The notes: generated by a model not told the origin, from the sequence alone. 64,000 nucleotides of DNA from Iodobacter fluviatilis (GCF_004194535.1 NZ_CP025781.1:2046001-2110000), one strand, 5' to 3'. Numbered from the stretch's first letter, positions 23,536 to 32,718 are shown. A program made the numbers and translations.

Positions 23536-23655
23536 TTATTTAAGCAAAGCAGTCCCCTTGCGCACGGGTGTGGCGCTGAAATGAATAAAGAGATTTAATT
23601 CGCCCGCTGAATTGCTTAATTGCAATTCAGCGAGCGGTATCGGTTGGTCTGGCAT
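23536..23655 (-). CDS. 39-codon leader ORF upstream of mgtA, proline/acidic N-terminus
   Basis: Small ORF starting MPDQPIPLAELQLSNSAGEL, with AGGA 9 bases before the ATG at 23655 and a stop 41 bases before mgtA. The opening alternates proline with Asp and polar residues (P2, D3, P5, P7), like the Pro/acidic start of the MgtL leader of Salmonella mgtA (EPDPTPLP), where ribosomes stall or dissociate at low Mg2+ and alter leader RNA folding. A perfect 11-bp hairpin begins at codons 8-10 inside the ORF. A regulatory leader role is inferred from sequence pattern and position only; it could also be an ordinary small protein. Confidence 0.55.
   Translation of the reverse strand: MPDQPIPLAELQLSNSAGELNLFIHFSATPVRKGTALLK
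23605..23632 (-). promoter_or_regulatory. Perfect stem-loop inside the mgtA leader ORF
   Basis: CGCTGAATTGC (23605-23615) pairs with GCAATTCAGCG (23622-23632) around a six-base loop. It overlaps codons 8-17 of the leader ORF, so a ribosome on the proline-rich start would cover or expose it. It is not followed by a T-run, so it is not a terminator by itself. Confidence 0.6.
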
Positions 23656-23805
23656 GGGATTTATTCCTAAGCAATAAAAATGAATAACATGATTCTTAAT
23701 ATAAAATATTAAGGACGAGCGCACCCTATTCATTAATAAATGATTAAATAAACGATAGGCGCATTATTTAATGTGATAAACACTAAATAGTAAATTGCCT
23801 AGCAG

Positions 23806-24135
23806 CTAGCTCGGCTTGTGATTACGCCTTAAGCCCCACTTAATTTGGTTTACATCGTGATGCTGGCTGAGGCTGATGGCCATCTGGTTAAAATTTTGCT
23901 GCAGATGGGCCGATAAATGCAGCAAGACCGACAAGCAGTATTTGCCTTCAGGCAGGCGAAAAACCTTTAGCTGCTGCGCCTGCAGGCCTAAGTGATTTAG
24001 ATTTTGAATCAATAGCTTGCGCAGATTACTGATGCTAGATTCGGCACTGGTAATTTGCAAAAAATACTGTGAGTTATTGGTTTTACGGCCGTGCATAGCC
24101 CTTAGGGCAATAAAGATTTTTTTTAGATAATGCAT
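23806..24135 (-). CDS. ACT-like protein resembling the MgtC C-terminal domain
   Basis: 109-residue protein beginning MHYLKKIFIALRAMHGRKTN. The start at 24135 is set by GGAGGAAAATC directly before it; an in-frame start 17 codons earlier lacks such a site. Residues about 24-104 fit a beta-alpha-beta-beta-alpha-beta ACT-like pattern: YFLQITSAESSISNLRKLLI, then LQAQQLKVFRLPEGKYCLSV, then QMAISLSQHHDVNQIKW. This closely resembles the cytoplasmic tail of MgtC/SapB proteins (ending 'V..V.W'), but the MgtC membrane part is absent. Upstream of mgtA it may be a free regulatory partner of the transporter. Family assignment is tentative. Confidence 0.6.
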   Translation of the reverse strand: MHYLKKIFIALRAMHGRKTNNSQYFLQITSAESSISNLRKLLIQNLNHLGLQAQQLKVFRLPEGKYCLSVLLHLSAHLQQNFNQMAISLSQHHDVNQIKWGLRRNHKPS

Positions 24136-24590
24136 GATTTTCCTCCGGTTAGGGGAGGATGCGCGGCTCTTGAAGAGCCAAATCAATAAGCGTGTACCGG
24201 CCCATTAAACCCTGTACGCATAGGCGTAGGAGCAGTTTATTAAGCGCTGATTCTTTCAGCAACAATGGAATAGATGAGTACGGGCGGCAAAAAGCCAAAA
24301 GACACCACACCCTGCGTAACAGGATATGGCAGATTGAATCTACTTTATCCTGCTATGCCGCGGTTACAAACACAGATTGATTACATCCGTCGTTGTCCAC
24401 AGACAGCCTCTTAGATAGTTAATATGCAGCGGATTTTACCCAATAATTAATTAATGTCAATGCGACTTAATTAATTATTTTGTATTTGTGATTATTCAAT
24501 GTGTTGAGTATTAAATATCTATTTGGGATTGAGTAGATTATCAGGCGTATTCATCTGCTTGAAATAAGCAGATTTGAATAGCAAGGTTCA
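24136..24590 (-). promoter_or_regulatory. Long untranslated leader/promoter region of the Mg transport locus
   Basis: 455 bases with no supported gene between the ACT-like gene and the hisG terminator. On the minus strand it contains a short hairpin GGCTC-TTCAA-GAGCC at 24168-24182, just before the Shine-Dalgarno sequence of the ACT-like gene. There is also a possible 12-codon ORF (MRTGFNGPVHAY) ending a few bases before that hairpin. ATCTGCTTGAAATAAGCAGAT at 24552-24572 is another small hairpin. I compared it by eye with the M-box (ykoK) Mg2+ riboswitch and saw no match. A transcript start within it would give a leader of one to several hundred bases. Confidence 0.4.
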
Positions 24591-24595
24591 GAAAA

Positions 24596-24620
24596 AATGC
24601 CCTCAAGAGATGAGGGCATT
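24596..24620 (-). terminator. Terminator directly after hisG
   Basis: Perfect 10-bp stem AATGCCCTCA / TGAGGGCATT with an AGAGA loop, 23 bases past the hisG stop, continued by a T-run on the minus strand. It ends the mla-murA-hisG transcript before the inserted segment. Confidence 0.9.
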
Positions 24621-24643
24621 AAGCTTGCGTAGAAAGGCTGTGT

Positions 24644-25291
24644 CTAAGCGTTGCGCGCCGCTACTGTCGCGGCAAAGGCATCAATCATGGGTTGGATTCG
24701 GCTGTGCTTTAGCTTGAGTGAGGCCTGATTAACCACAAGGCGAGAGCTAATCTCACGGATGTCTTCTACTGCTACCAAATTATTGGCTTTAAGCGTGCTT
24801 CCTGTGGACACCAGATCGACGATGGCATCGGCTAGGCCCACCAGTGGGGCTAGCTCCATCGAGCCGTAGAGCTTGATTAGATCAACGTGTACGCCCTTGT
24901 TGGCAAAATGCTCGCGTGCGCACTGGGTATATTTGGTAGCAATGCGTAAACGCGCACCTTGCTTGACTGCGCCTTCGTAATCAAAGCCCTGCTGCACCGC
25001 CACCATTAGCCGGCACTTGGCGATCTCTAAATCTAGCGGCAGATATAAGCCCGCACCACCGTGCTCTAGTAGCACATCCTTACCAGCAATCCCCAAATCT
25101 GCAGCACCGTATTGCACATAGGTGGGTACATCGGTTGCGCGAACAATAATCAGCCTGACGTCTTCCAAATTGGTGCCAATAATCAGCTTGCGGCTGGATT
25201 CTGGTGCTTCAGAAGGGACAATGCCTGCTGCAGCCAAGAGCGGCAGCGTTTCCTCGAAGATACGACCTTTAGACAGTGCAATGGTAATCAT
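24644..25291 (-). CDS. hisG: ATP phosphoribosyltransferase, short form HisG(S)
   Basis: First enzyme of histidine synthesis, joining ATP and PRPP. 215 residues: the short catalytic form, lacking the C-terminal ACT-like regulatory domain, which needs the HisZ subunit (not in this window) for activity and feedback control. Seen: [19 protein letters not shown], the [10 protein letters not shown] segment, [19 protein letters not shown], and the PRPP loop [20 protein letters not shown]. It is last in the murA cluster and is terminated on its own, 21.4 kb away from hisD, which normally follows it. Confidence 0.96.
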   Translation of the reverse strand: MITIALSKGRIFEETLPLLAAAGIVPSEAPESSRKLIIGTNLEDVRLIIVRATDVPTYVQYGAADLGIAGKDVLLEHGGAGLYLPLDLEIAKCRLMVAVQQGFDYEGAVKQGARLRIATKYTQCAREHFANKGVHVDLIKLYGSMELAPLVGLADAIVDLVSTGSTLKANNLVAVEDIREISSRLVVNQASLKLKHSRIQPMIDAFAATVAARNA

Positions 25292-25336
25292 GGTGGGTAC
25301 CCGTGTAGGGGGCGCGGCAGCCGTGCCCTATGGCGA

Positions 25337-25741
25337 TTATTTAAACAATTTAAACGAAACGGGATATTTAGAAGGCCAGCCATTAATGGCTTTCGCGCCT
25401 TCCCATAGTGCAAAAATAGCGGAGCCTATGGCTACCCACCAAAGTGGTAGCAGGCTTTGCAGGGCAAAACCTGCCAGCATCGCCAAGGCATAAAAGCAGC
25501 CCATTAAGAGCTGAAAATTGCAGGCGTTAATGGCATGTTGTTCAACAAAATCTGAATGCACCCGCGCAAATTGCAGTACCAGCACGGGAATCAATAGCGC
25601 CAGCGCCGCCATCGGCAAAATAGGTAGCCAAAATACACCCGCTAGATGGGCAAGGGCGGCGGCTCCTTTTTCGTTTTGTGAGGGAGGGCGCGGCTTATCG
25701 TCCTGCTCCTCTGCTGCGGGTTTGGGATTGAAAATCAGCAT
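25337..25741 (-). CDS. DUF4870-like small membrane protein
   Basis: 134-residue protein: a charged N-terminus (KPAAEEQDDKPRPPSQNEKG), then three to four hydrophobic segments. AALAHLAGVFWLPILPMAAL, the QHAINACNFQLLM motif and the ending WEGAKAINGWPSKYP fit the DUF4870/Tic20-like family ('H..G.f....P.i.wl', 'vr.ha.eAlNfqit', 'a..A..G...ryP'). Function of the family is unknown. It lies in the operon between murA and hisG. Confidence 0.8.
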   Translation of the reverse strand: MLIFNPKPAAEEQDDKPRPPSQNEKGAAALAHLAGVFWLPILPMAALALLIPVLVLQFARVHSDFVEQHAINACNFQLLMGCFYALAMLAGFALQSLLPLWWVAIGSAIFALWEGAKAINGWPSKYPVSFKLFK

Positions 25742-25788
25742 GGAGATACCTAGGTGTATGGGCGCGGCATGCCGCGCCCAACAAGCAA

Positions 25789-27132
<1,344 letters not shown>

Positions 27133-27143
27133 TCACTAGGGGG

Positions 27144-27323
27144 TTATTTAAAACAATACCAAAGCAGCGCGGCAAGACCGGCGATTAGCCAAGGCAGATT
27201 GGTCAGTGCTGCCAGCTTTTGCGAGCTGCGATCCAGTGGTTTTCTGGCTTCAACGATGGCTTGCTCAAGCTTGGCGCGATTGTTTTCAATGGCGTCTAGA
27301 TTGAAGCGATCATCTTGGCTCAT
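27144..27323 (-). CDS. 59-residue protein with one C-terminal membrane helix
   Basis: Starts MSQDDRFNLDAIENNRAKLE, continues as a charged helix (QAIVEARKPLDRSSQKLAAL) and ends with a hydrophobic segment LPWLIAGLAALLWYCFK, so probably a tail-anchored inner-membrane protein. Its ATG overlaps the bolA stop by four bases (ATGA), giving a good case for coupled translation. Codon use resembles that of its neighbours. I do not recognise the family. Confidence 0.65.
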   Translation of the reverse strand: MSQDDRFNLDAIENNRAKLEQAIVEARKPLDRSSQKLAALTNLPWLIAGLAALLWYCFK

Positions 27324-27565
27324 TGGAATTGTTCAGCCCATTCGCTAGGAGTCAGCGTTTTTTCCAGCGATAGGGCGTGCAGTTCGCCAGAGTCGAGCTC
27401 TGGTTTAACCGATTCTTTCACTAAGCGATGACGCGCCAAAAGGCCAAGGCCTTCAAAGCGTGGGGATGCGATCCGTGCGTAAAAATGATGGCCATCGCCG
27501 GTGACTTCAACGGCGGTTGCGGCGAGGCGCTCGGTAAGCAAGGCTTGTACTGATTCGGGAGTCAT
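27320..27565 (-). CDS. BolA family protein (IbaG/YrbA type)
   Basis: 81 residues: TPESVQALLTERL, EVTGDGHHFYARIASPRFEG, LLARHRLVKESVKPEL, and the ending ELHALSLEKTLTPSEW. This is the short BolA fold of the IbaG/YrbA subgroup, which pairs with monothiol glutaredoxins in Fe-S handling. The conserved HxxV (here HRLV) and the His in HAL are the typical cluster ligands. It sits directly between the ABC exporter and murA, the usual position of yrbA next to murA. Confidence 0.92.
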   Translation of the reverse strand: MTPESVQALLTERLAATAVEVTGDGHHFYARIASPRFEGLGLLARHRLVKESVKPELDSGELHALSLEKTLTPSEWAEQFQ

Positions 27566-27569
27566 GGGT

Positions 27570-28325
27570 TTATTGCCTTAATTTGTAACCAGATTTAATC
27601 AATGCGTAGGCAGCGCTGGCCACAATAGCCAAAGAAAGCGCCGCAACGGCTAAAGCATGCCAGGGCGATACATCGCTTACGCCAAAGAAGCCATAGCGAA
27701 AACCGTCAATCATATAAAAAATTGGGTTCCAGCTTGAGATGCCCTGCCAAAAGGCAGGTAAGCTATGAATGGAGTAAAACACGCCAGATAAAAACGTCAG
27801 TGGCATGATTAAAAAGTTTTGAAACGCTGCAAGTTGGTCGTACTTTTCTGCCCAAATCCCTGCCAGTATGCCAAGCGCAGCCATCAGCGCGGAGCTAGTC
27901 AGCGCAAAGACTAAAATCCATAGCGGGTGAGCAAAAACAGGCAGGTTAAACCACATGGTCACCAGCAAAACACCAGCGCCGACGACAAGCCCCCGCACCA
28001 TGGCCGCCAGCAGATAGGCAAGGAAAAACTCTAGGTGCGATAGCGGTGGCAGTAGCGCAAAAATCAGGCTGCCAGTGACTTTGGATTGAATCAGGCTGGA
28101 TGATGAATTAGCAAAGCTATTTTGCAAAATCGACATCATCACCAAGCCAGGAATCAAAAATGCCGTGTATTGCACACCAGGATAAGGCTCTACATGGCTA
28201 TCAAGTACATGGGCAAAAATCAGCAGATACATCAGTGCGGTGAGCACTGGCGCTGCAACGGTCTGAAAAGCAACTTTCCAAAAACGCAGTACTTCTTTAT
28301 AAAACAGCGTGTAAAAACCTTGCAT
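27570..28325 (-). CDS. ABC-2 type transporter permease
   Basis: 251-residue inner-membrane permease with six hydrophobic segments and the ABC-2 signature in the middle: LIPGLVMMSILQNSFANSS, LPPLSHLEFFLAYLLAAM, and FLIMPLTFLSGVFYSIHSLP, then the SSWNPIFYMIDGFRYGFFG motif of the YadH/NodJ-like group. It partners the ATPase encoded upstream at 28598-29488. The exported substrate is unknown; the pair is conserved next to mla genes in betaproteobacteria. The two subunits are usually adjacent, whereas here a 272-base repeat-like segment lies between them. Confidence 0.92.
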   Translation of the reverse strand: MQGFYTLFYKEVLRFWKVAFQTVAAPVLTALMYLLIFAHVLDSHVEPYPGVQYTAFLIPGLVMMSILQNSFANSSSSLIQSKVTGSLIFALLPPLSHLEFFLAYLLAAMVRGLVVGAGVLLVTMWFNLPVFAHPLWILVFALTSSALMAALGILAGIWAEKYDQLAAFQNFLIMPLTFLSGVFYSIHSLPAFWQGISSWNPIFYMIDGFRYGFFGVSDVSPWHALAVAALSLAIVASAAYALIKSGYKLRQ

Positions 28326-28597
28326 AATCTCGTCTTGGCGTATGGGGCATTTGTAAAAAACTATTGGGGAGAAACCTTGTGCATTCGAGCGCCAGTGTAT
28401 TTTTATTTAAACCCAAAGCATGCACCTCGGAGTACACAGAAGGCTCGGAGCCACGTAAAGAAAAGCTGCAAACTGAGTATTGCATTCGTGTTTGTAACCT
28501 TATTGCCTTTCTCTGTACTCCTCTGCGTTATCTTTTTACTCTGTGTGGCGCAAAATTTGGGTTTTCAGGCGATGTAGCTAAAAATCGCGTGCCCACC
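28326..28597. repeat. Repeat-like insertion between ABC ATPase and permease genes
   Basis: No gene supported. GGAGTACACAGA near 28429 faces CTCTGTACTCCTCTGCG near 28511 in opposite orientation, flanking about 70 bases. This is the layout of common 'CTCTGTGTACTCCTCTGCG' interspersed palindromes. The two genes it separates are normally close together, so the segment looks inserted. The repeat family is a recollection. Confidence 0.4.
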
Positions 28598-29488
28598 TTA
28601 CTGCATCATATCCACAAAAATGGTTTCTAGATCTGGCTTGCCTACTTCGATATCTCTGAGCTGTACGGCGTTATTTCTAAGCTCGCTTAAGATCGTTTCA
28701 AGATCGCGGCAGTCTGCAAGTTTTAGCTCAAAGCCACTGTCTCTTTCGCAAATCAGCAGTGGGGTGAGTGATGCGGGAAGGATGGCGGGCTTAATCTTGA
28801 TAAACAATTCGCGTGCAGCGCCACGGCTCATCAGCGTATCTTTATCTTCTAGTGAAATCAGCTCGCCTTTTTTGAGCATGGCGATGCGGTTACACAGTGC
28901 TTCGGCTTCTTCTAAATAATGCGTAGTCAGCACAATGGTGTGGCCGTTTTTATTGAGGCGGCGGATAAAGTCCCACAGGGTTTTACGTAGCTCCACATCA
29001 ACGCCTGCCGTTGGTTCATCTAACACAATCACTGGCGGGCGATGCACTAAGGCTTGCGCCACCATGACCCGGCGTTTCATCCCACCAGAGAGCGCACGCA
29101 TATTGGTATCGGCTTTGTCGGTGAGGCCTAAATTGTGGAGAATTTCATCAATCCACGCACCGTTATTGCGTAAGCCAAAATAGCCAGACTGAAACGTCAG
29201 TGTTTCACGCAGGGTAAAAAAGGGATCGAAAACCAGCTCTTGCGGAACAATTCCTACCGCGCGGCGTGCTTCGCGGTAATCTTTTTGTACATCAAAGCCC
29301 ATCACCGAGATCTGGCCCGATGTTGGGCGTGAAAGGCCTGCTAAAGCCGAGATCAGTGTGGTTTTGCCTGCGCCATTAGGGCCAAGTAGCGCAAAAAAAT
29401 CACCTTGCTCTACAGTAAAGCTCACCCCTTTTAAGGCGTGGAAATCGCCGTATTGTTTGGCTACGGAGTCAAAAATAATGGCGCTCAA
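28598..29488 (-). CDS. ABC transporter ATP-binding protein (YadG/NodI-like)
   Basis: 296-residue ATPase: Walker A GPNGAGKTTL, Q-loop in GIVPQELVFD, signature ALSGGMKRRVMVAQALVHRP, Walker B VIVLDEPTAGVDVELR and the switch His in VLTTHYLEEAE. The C-terminal extension (about residues 215-296) is the accessory region of the DrrA/YadG/NodI class. Its stop is followed by the repeat-like spacer and then the permease. Its ATG overlaps the mlaA stop by four bases, so it is translated as part of the mla transcript. Confidence 0.94.
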   Translation of the reverse strand: MSAIIFDSVAKQYGDFHALKGVSFTVEQGDFFALLGPNGAGKTTLISALAGLSRPTSGQISVMGFDVQKDYREARRAVGIVPQELVFDPFFTLRETLTFQSGYFGLRNNGAWIDEILHNLGLTDKADTNMRALSGGMKRRVMVAQALVHRPPVIVLDEPTAGVDVELRKTLWDFIRRLNKNGHTIVLTTHYLEEAEALCNRIAMLKKGELISLEDKDTLMSRGAARELFIKIKPAILPASLTPLLICERDSGFELKLADCRDLETILSELRNNAVQLRDIEVGKPDLETIFVDMMQ

Positions 29489-30297
29489 GGGGCAACCCCA
29501 GCTGTGGCACTGGCGGTAGCAGGCGCGCTGGCGGGGGCACTTGTATTGGGAGCTTGTGATTTAGCTTTATCTGCCGCATCTATCGCATCCAATTCTTCAT
29601 CGCTTGGCCCTAATTGCAGTGGTTTAGGTGGAGCACCATCCCATACGCGGTAATAACGCCGCTGCAGGTAAGAGTCACGCAAGAAAGCATAGGGATCCGC
29701 TTGTGCATCGATCACTTGATCTAAAGGCAATAGTTGGCGGCGCTGTTCTATGCCCCAAACGCCATAGCGAGTAATTTGCGTGCTGAGCTCTTGCGAGCCA
29801 TTCCAAATATCTAGAGGATCCGCAAAGAATCGTACCGCTAGATCACTACTGTCGCGGAGCGTGGTTGGCCCACGTAGAGGAATCATTAAATAGGGGCCGG
29901 TGTCCATTCCCCAGCTACCAAGGGCTTGACCGATGTCTTCATCGCTTTTTTTAAGGCCCATATCACTGGCCCAATCAACTAAGCCAAACATGCCCAAGGT
30001 GGTATTGATGGCGACTCGGCCTAAGCTGTGACCGGCATCAGTGCCTTTACCTTGCAATAAAGCACCAAAAGAGACGAAAAAGTCATCAATATTTGAGAAG
30101 AAATTGTTCGCGCCCTGTTTGACTGGGCCTGGCGAGTATTTCTCGTGTGCTTCAGCCGCAGGCTTGAGAACCGCTTTATCAACGGTATTATTGAAGGCGA
30201 AAATGCCACGGTTTACCGGCTCGATGGGGTCGTAGTTATTCTGTGGCGTCGCACATGCGCCAAGTAAGAGAGCAAATAGAGGAATAAGGCGGCGCAT
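29485..30297 (-). CDS. mlaA: Outer-membrane lipoprotein MlaA (VacJ)
   Basis: 270-residue lipoprotein with lipobox LLGAC (Cys15), then the VacJ domain: YDPIEPVNRGIFAFNNTVDK, VKQGANNFFSNIDDFFVSFG, RVAINTTLGMFGLVDWASDM, the EDIGQALGSWGMDTGPYLMI signature and PTTLRDSSDLAVRFF. A low-complexity Ala/Pro/Ser tail of about 30 residues follows. It extracts phospholipids from the outer leaflet and passes them to MlaC. It is placed at the distal end of mlaFEDCB, the usual betaproteobacterial order. The 178-base gap before it holds no gene. Confidence 0.95.
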   Translation of the reverse strand: MRRLIPLFALLLGACATPQNNYDPIEPVNRGIFAFNNTVDKAVLKPAAEAHEKYSPGPVKQGANNFFSNIDDFFVSFGALLQGKGTDAGHSLGRVAINTTLGMFGLVDWASDMGLKKSDEDIGQALGSWGMDTGPYLMIPLRGPTTLRDSSDLAVRFFADPLDIWNGSQELSTQITRYGVWGIEQRRQLLPLDQVIDAQADPYAFLRDSYLQRRYYRVWDGAPPKPLQLGPSDEELDAIDAADKAKSQAPNTSAPASAPATASATAGVAP

Positions 30298-30475
30298 GTG
30301 TGTGATTTGTTCAGTGATTAAGGTAGATATTCTAGGCTGATTTGGCCTGTTGCGGGCTGATAAATGATTACCTGCTCACTGGATAAACAGAACGCAGTGA
30401 TACTTGCAAAACTACCGCAAATGTTGCCCATTATTTTAGGCTGCAAAAACTGTAGTGCAGTGTGGCCAAAAACGG

Positions 30476-30742
30476 CTATTTCAAGGGCAGTATTGCACTT
30501 ACATCATAGAGGCGAATCAGCCCAGCAAGGCCCTCAGGTAGTTCAGAGAAGCAGAGCTCTGCGCCTTGTTTGCGAGCATTACGCAGCCAGTACAGCAACA
30601 CCGCCACTGCGGAGGAATCTGCTGCACTGATTTGGCTAAGGTTTACTTCCAGTCGCTCGCCTTGGCTAAGCGTTGGCAAGGTAGCCAGCTGTGCTACGGC
30701 CGTGTCTAAAGTGAATTTACCACTGGCTTGAAATACATTCAT
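30476..30742 (-). CDS. mlaB: STAS-domain protein MlaB
   Basis: 88-residue cytoplasmic STAS protein (FQASGKFTLDTAVAQLATLP, LEVNLSQISAADSSAVAVLL, WLRNARKQGAELCFSELPEG). The Ser-Ser in ISAADSSAVA is at the usual phosphorylatable STAS position. It stabilises the MlaFE ATPase-permease complex. It overlaps mlaC by four bases. Confidence 0.9.
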   Translation of the reverse strand: MNVFQASGKFTLDTAVAQLATLPTLSQGERLEVNLSQISAADSSAVAVLLYWLRNARKQGAELCFSELPEGLAGLIRLYDVSAILPLK

Positions 30743-31341
30743 TTGCTTGCGTTACGCTGTACGTTGTTGCGATCAGAAAGCTGCTTGATTAAGCCATCAA
30801 TACCGTCTTTGCGGATGATTGCATTGAACTGATTGCGGTTGTTATTGATAAAGCTAATACCATCTACGGCAATATCGTAGGTTTTCCAGCCTGCATCGGT
30901 TTTTTCGAAGCTAAAATCAAGCGGAATTGGTTTTTGGCCTGGCAGGCTCACTTCGGTGCGCACGGCCATTTCGTTTGCATCATTCCCCGGACGAGTGCCT
31001 TTTACATCGACTTGGGCATTTTTATAAATTGAAAGTGCCGATAGGTAAGTGCGTACCAGCATGGTTCTAAATTCACGCGTCAAGGCTTGCTGCTGCTCTG
31101 GTGTGGCTGTTTTCCAATAACGGCCAACGGCCAGCATGGTCATGCGGTTGTAATCAGCCAAAGGGGCAACGCGGGCATCAACGAGATCGCGGGCTTTAAG
31201 CGGCTCCTTATCGTTTTTCTTGATGATATCCAGCACATCGCGGCTCACATTCTTAACGATGACTTCTGGTGCTTCAACCACTGCAGCTAGGCTACAAGTG
31301 GCGATAAAACTCATTGAGAGGGATAAGATCCATTTTTTCAT
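30739..31341 (-). CDS. mlaC: Periplasmic phospholipid carrier MlaC
   Basis: 200 residues with a signal peptide (MKKWILSLSMSFIATCSLAA). The MlaC fold appears as LVDARVAPLADYNRMTMLAV, GRYWKTATPEQQQALTREFR, LVRTYLSALSIY, and the lipid-pocket strand GWKTYDIAVDGISFINNNRN. It ferries phospholipid between MlaA at the outer membrane and MlaFEDB at the inner membrane. Its ATG overlaps the mlaD stop by one base. Confidence 0.95.
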   Translation of the reverse strand: MKKWILSLSMSFIATCSLAAVVEAPEVIVKNVSRDVLDIIKKNDKEPLKARDLVDARVAPLADYNRMTMLAVGRYWKTATPEQQQALTREFRTMLVRTYLSALSIYKNAQVDVKGTRPGNDANEMAVRTEVSLPGQKPIPLDFSFEKTDAGWKTYDIAVDGISFINNNRNQFNAIIRKDGIDGLIKQLSDRNNVQRNASK

Positions 31342-31823
31342 TATTTTTGCTCCGATTTTTGTTCACCAGCGGTTTCTGCTTTGTTAAACAGGACACGGCT
31401 AATTAATTGTTCCAGCACGATGGCTGAAGAGGTAATGGTAAAGCTGTTGCCAGTGGCAAGCATTTTGCTGTCTGCACCTGAGGTCACACCAATATATTGC
31501 TCACCCAAGAGGCCGGAGGTTAGGATTTCTGCTGAGGCATCTTTGCTAAAATGATAGCGGCTATCCATATCCAGCTTCACCCGTGCAACGTAACGCTCTG
31601 TATCTAGAGTGATACTACTCACACGGCCCACTAAAACCCCAGCACTTTTCACGGGTGCGCGTACTTTTAGGCCACCGACATTTTCAAAATTTGCAATCAG
31701 CTCATAGCTATTGGATGCCGGAAGCGTGGTTTGGCTGCTAACGCGTAACGATAAAAACAGTAAGGCGGCAATGCCTGCAGCGGCAAATAGACCTACCCAA
31801 AAATCAATCATGCCTCGTTTCAT
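31341..31823 (-). CDS. mlaD: MCE-domain protein MlaD
   Basis: 160 residues: one N-terminal membrane anchor (IDFWVGLFAAAGIAALLFLS) and one MCE domain (SYELIANFENVGGLKVRAPV, KSAGVLVGRVSSITLDTERY, SAEILTSGLLGEQYIGVTSG). It forms the hexameric periplasmic ring on MlaE and receives lipid from MlaC. Length is close to the family norm. It lies between mlaE (70 bases away) and mlaC. Confidence 0.95.
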   Translation of the reverse strand: MKRGMIDFWVGLFAAAGIAALLFLSLRVSSQTTLPASNSYELIANFENVGGLKVRAPVKSAGVLVGRVSSITLDTERYVARVKLDMDSRYHFSKDASAEILTSGLLGEQYIGVTSGADSKMLATGNSFTITSSAIVLEQLISRVLFNKAETAGEQKSEQK

Positions 31824-31893
31824 TGTTTAAAAACCCCTTAATCTGATACGTAACGACAACTGACACATAACGAAAAAACCTAAACTTGCTGCA

Positions 31894-32718
31894 TTAGATG
31901 CCTCTAAACATAAAGGCCGTGAGTACAAAATCGAGTGCCAGAATAACCAGCGAGCTTGTGACCACGGTACGAGTGGTGGCTCCTGAAACGCCCTCGGCGG
32001 TAGGTGGTGCGTCATAGCCTTCAAAAACGGCAATCAGCGAGATGGCAATACCAAACACCACACTCTTGATTACGCCATTGATGACGTCTTGGCGAAAATC
32101 AACGGCGCTTTGCATTTGCGACCAAAAAGCGCCCTCGTCCAGGCCCAGTAGTTTTACACCGACTAAATAACCACCAAAAATCCCCATCGCGCTAAACATG
32201 GCCGCCAAGAGCGGCATAGAAATCACCCCGCCCCAAAAGCGCGGCGCAACCACACGGGCAATCGGGTTAACCGCCATCATTTCCATGGCGGCTAATTGTT
32301 CGGTGGCTTTCATAAGGCCGATTTCGGCGGTAATCGCGGAACCTGCTCGGCTGGCAAAGAGCAAGGCACCAACTACCGGCCCAAGTTCGCGAACTAAAGA
32401 CAGCGCAACTAAAATGCCCAGCGATTCGGTCGCACCAAAGCGCTGCAGTGTGTCATAGCCTTGCAGGGCTAACACCATGCCAACAAATAAGCCTGATACC
32501 GCAATAATCAAGACCGATAACACGCCTGCAAACCAAATTTCACGCATTGTAAGCTGAAATCGGAGTAGTGATGTGGGGGAATGACGCAGAATAGCCAGCA
32601 TAAAGCGGCAGGCAAAGCCCAGTTTGATGATGACGTTGCTAAATGGTCGGCCCAATGTTGAAAAGGCTTTAAACAAAAAATTAGGCAAGGCGCGGCTCCA
32701 GACCAAGATCCGTGACAT
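31894..32718 (-). CDS. mlaE: Phospholipid ABC transporter permease MlaE
   Basis: Up to 274 residues, with the MlaE/YrbE signature throughout: GLFVGMVLALQGYDTLQRFG, LSLVRELGPVVGALLFASRA, GSAITAEIGLMKATEQLAAM and EMMAVNPIARVVAPRFWGGV. It is the membrane permease of the Mla lipid system. The ATG at 32718 overlaps mlaF by 38 bases. A TTG at 32688, only a few bases before the mlaF stop, would give 264 residues, nearer the usual 260, so the true start is uncertain. Confidence 0.94.
   Translation of the reverse strand: MSRILVWSRALPNFLFKAFSTLGRPFSNVIIKLGFACRFMLAILRHSPTSLLRFQLTMREIWFAGVLSVLIIAVSGLFVGMVLALQGYDTLQRFGATESLGILVALSLVRELGPVVGALLFASRAGSAITAEIGLMKATEQLAAMEMMAVNPIARVVAPRFWGGVISMPLLAAMFSAMGIFGGYLVGVKLLGLDEGAFWSQMQSAVDFRQDVINGVIKSVVFGIAISLIAVFEGYDAPPTAEGVSGATTRTVVTSSLVILALDFVLTAFMFRGI

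Noticed and set aside
24136-24590. M-box type Mg2+ riboswitch upstream of the mgtA locus
   Set aside because: No recognisable M-box core sequence blocks when read on the minus strand; a different leader mechanism is more likely.
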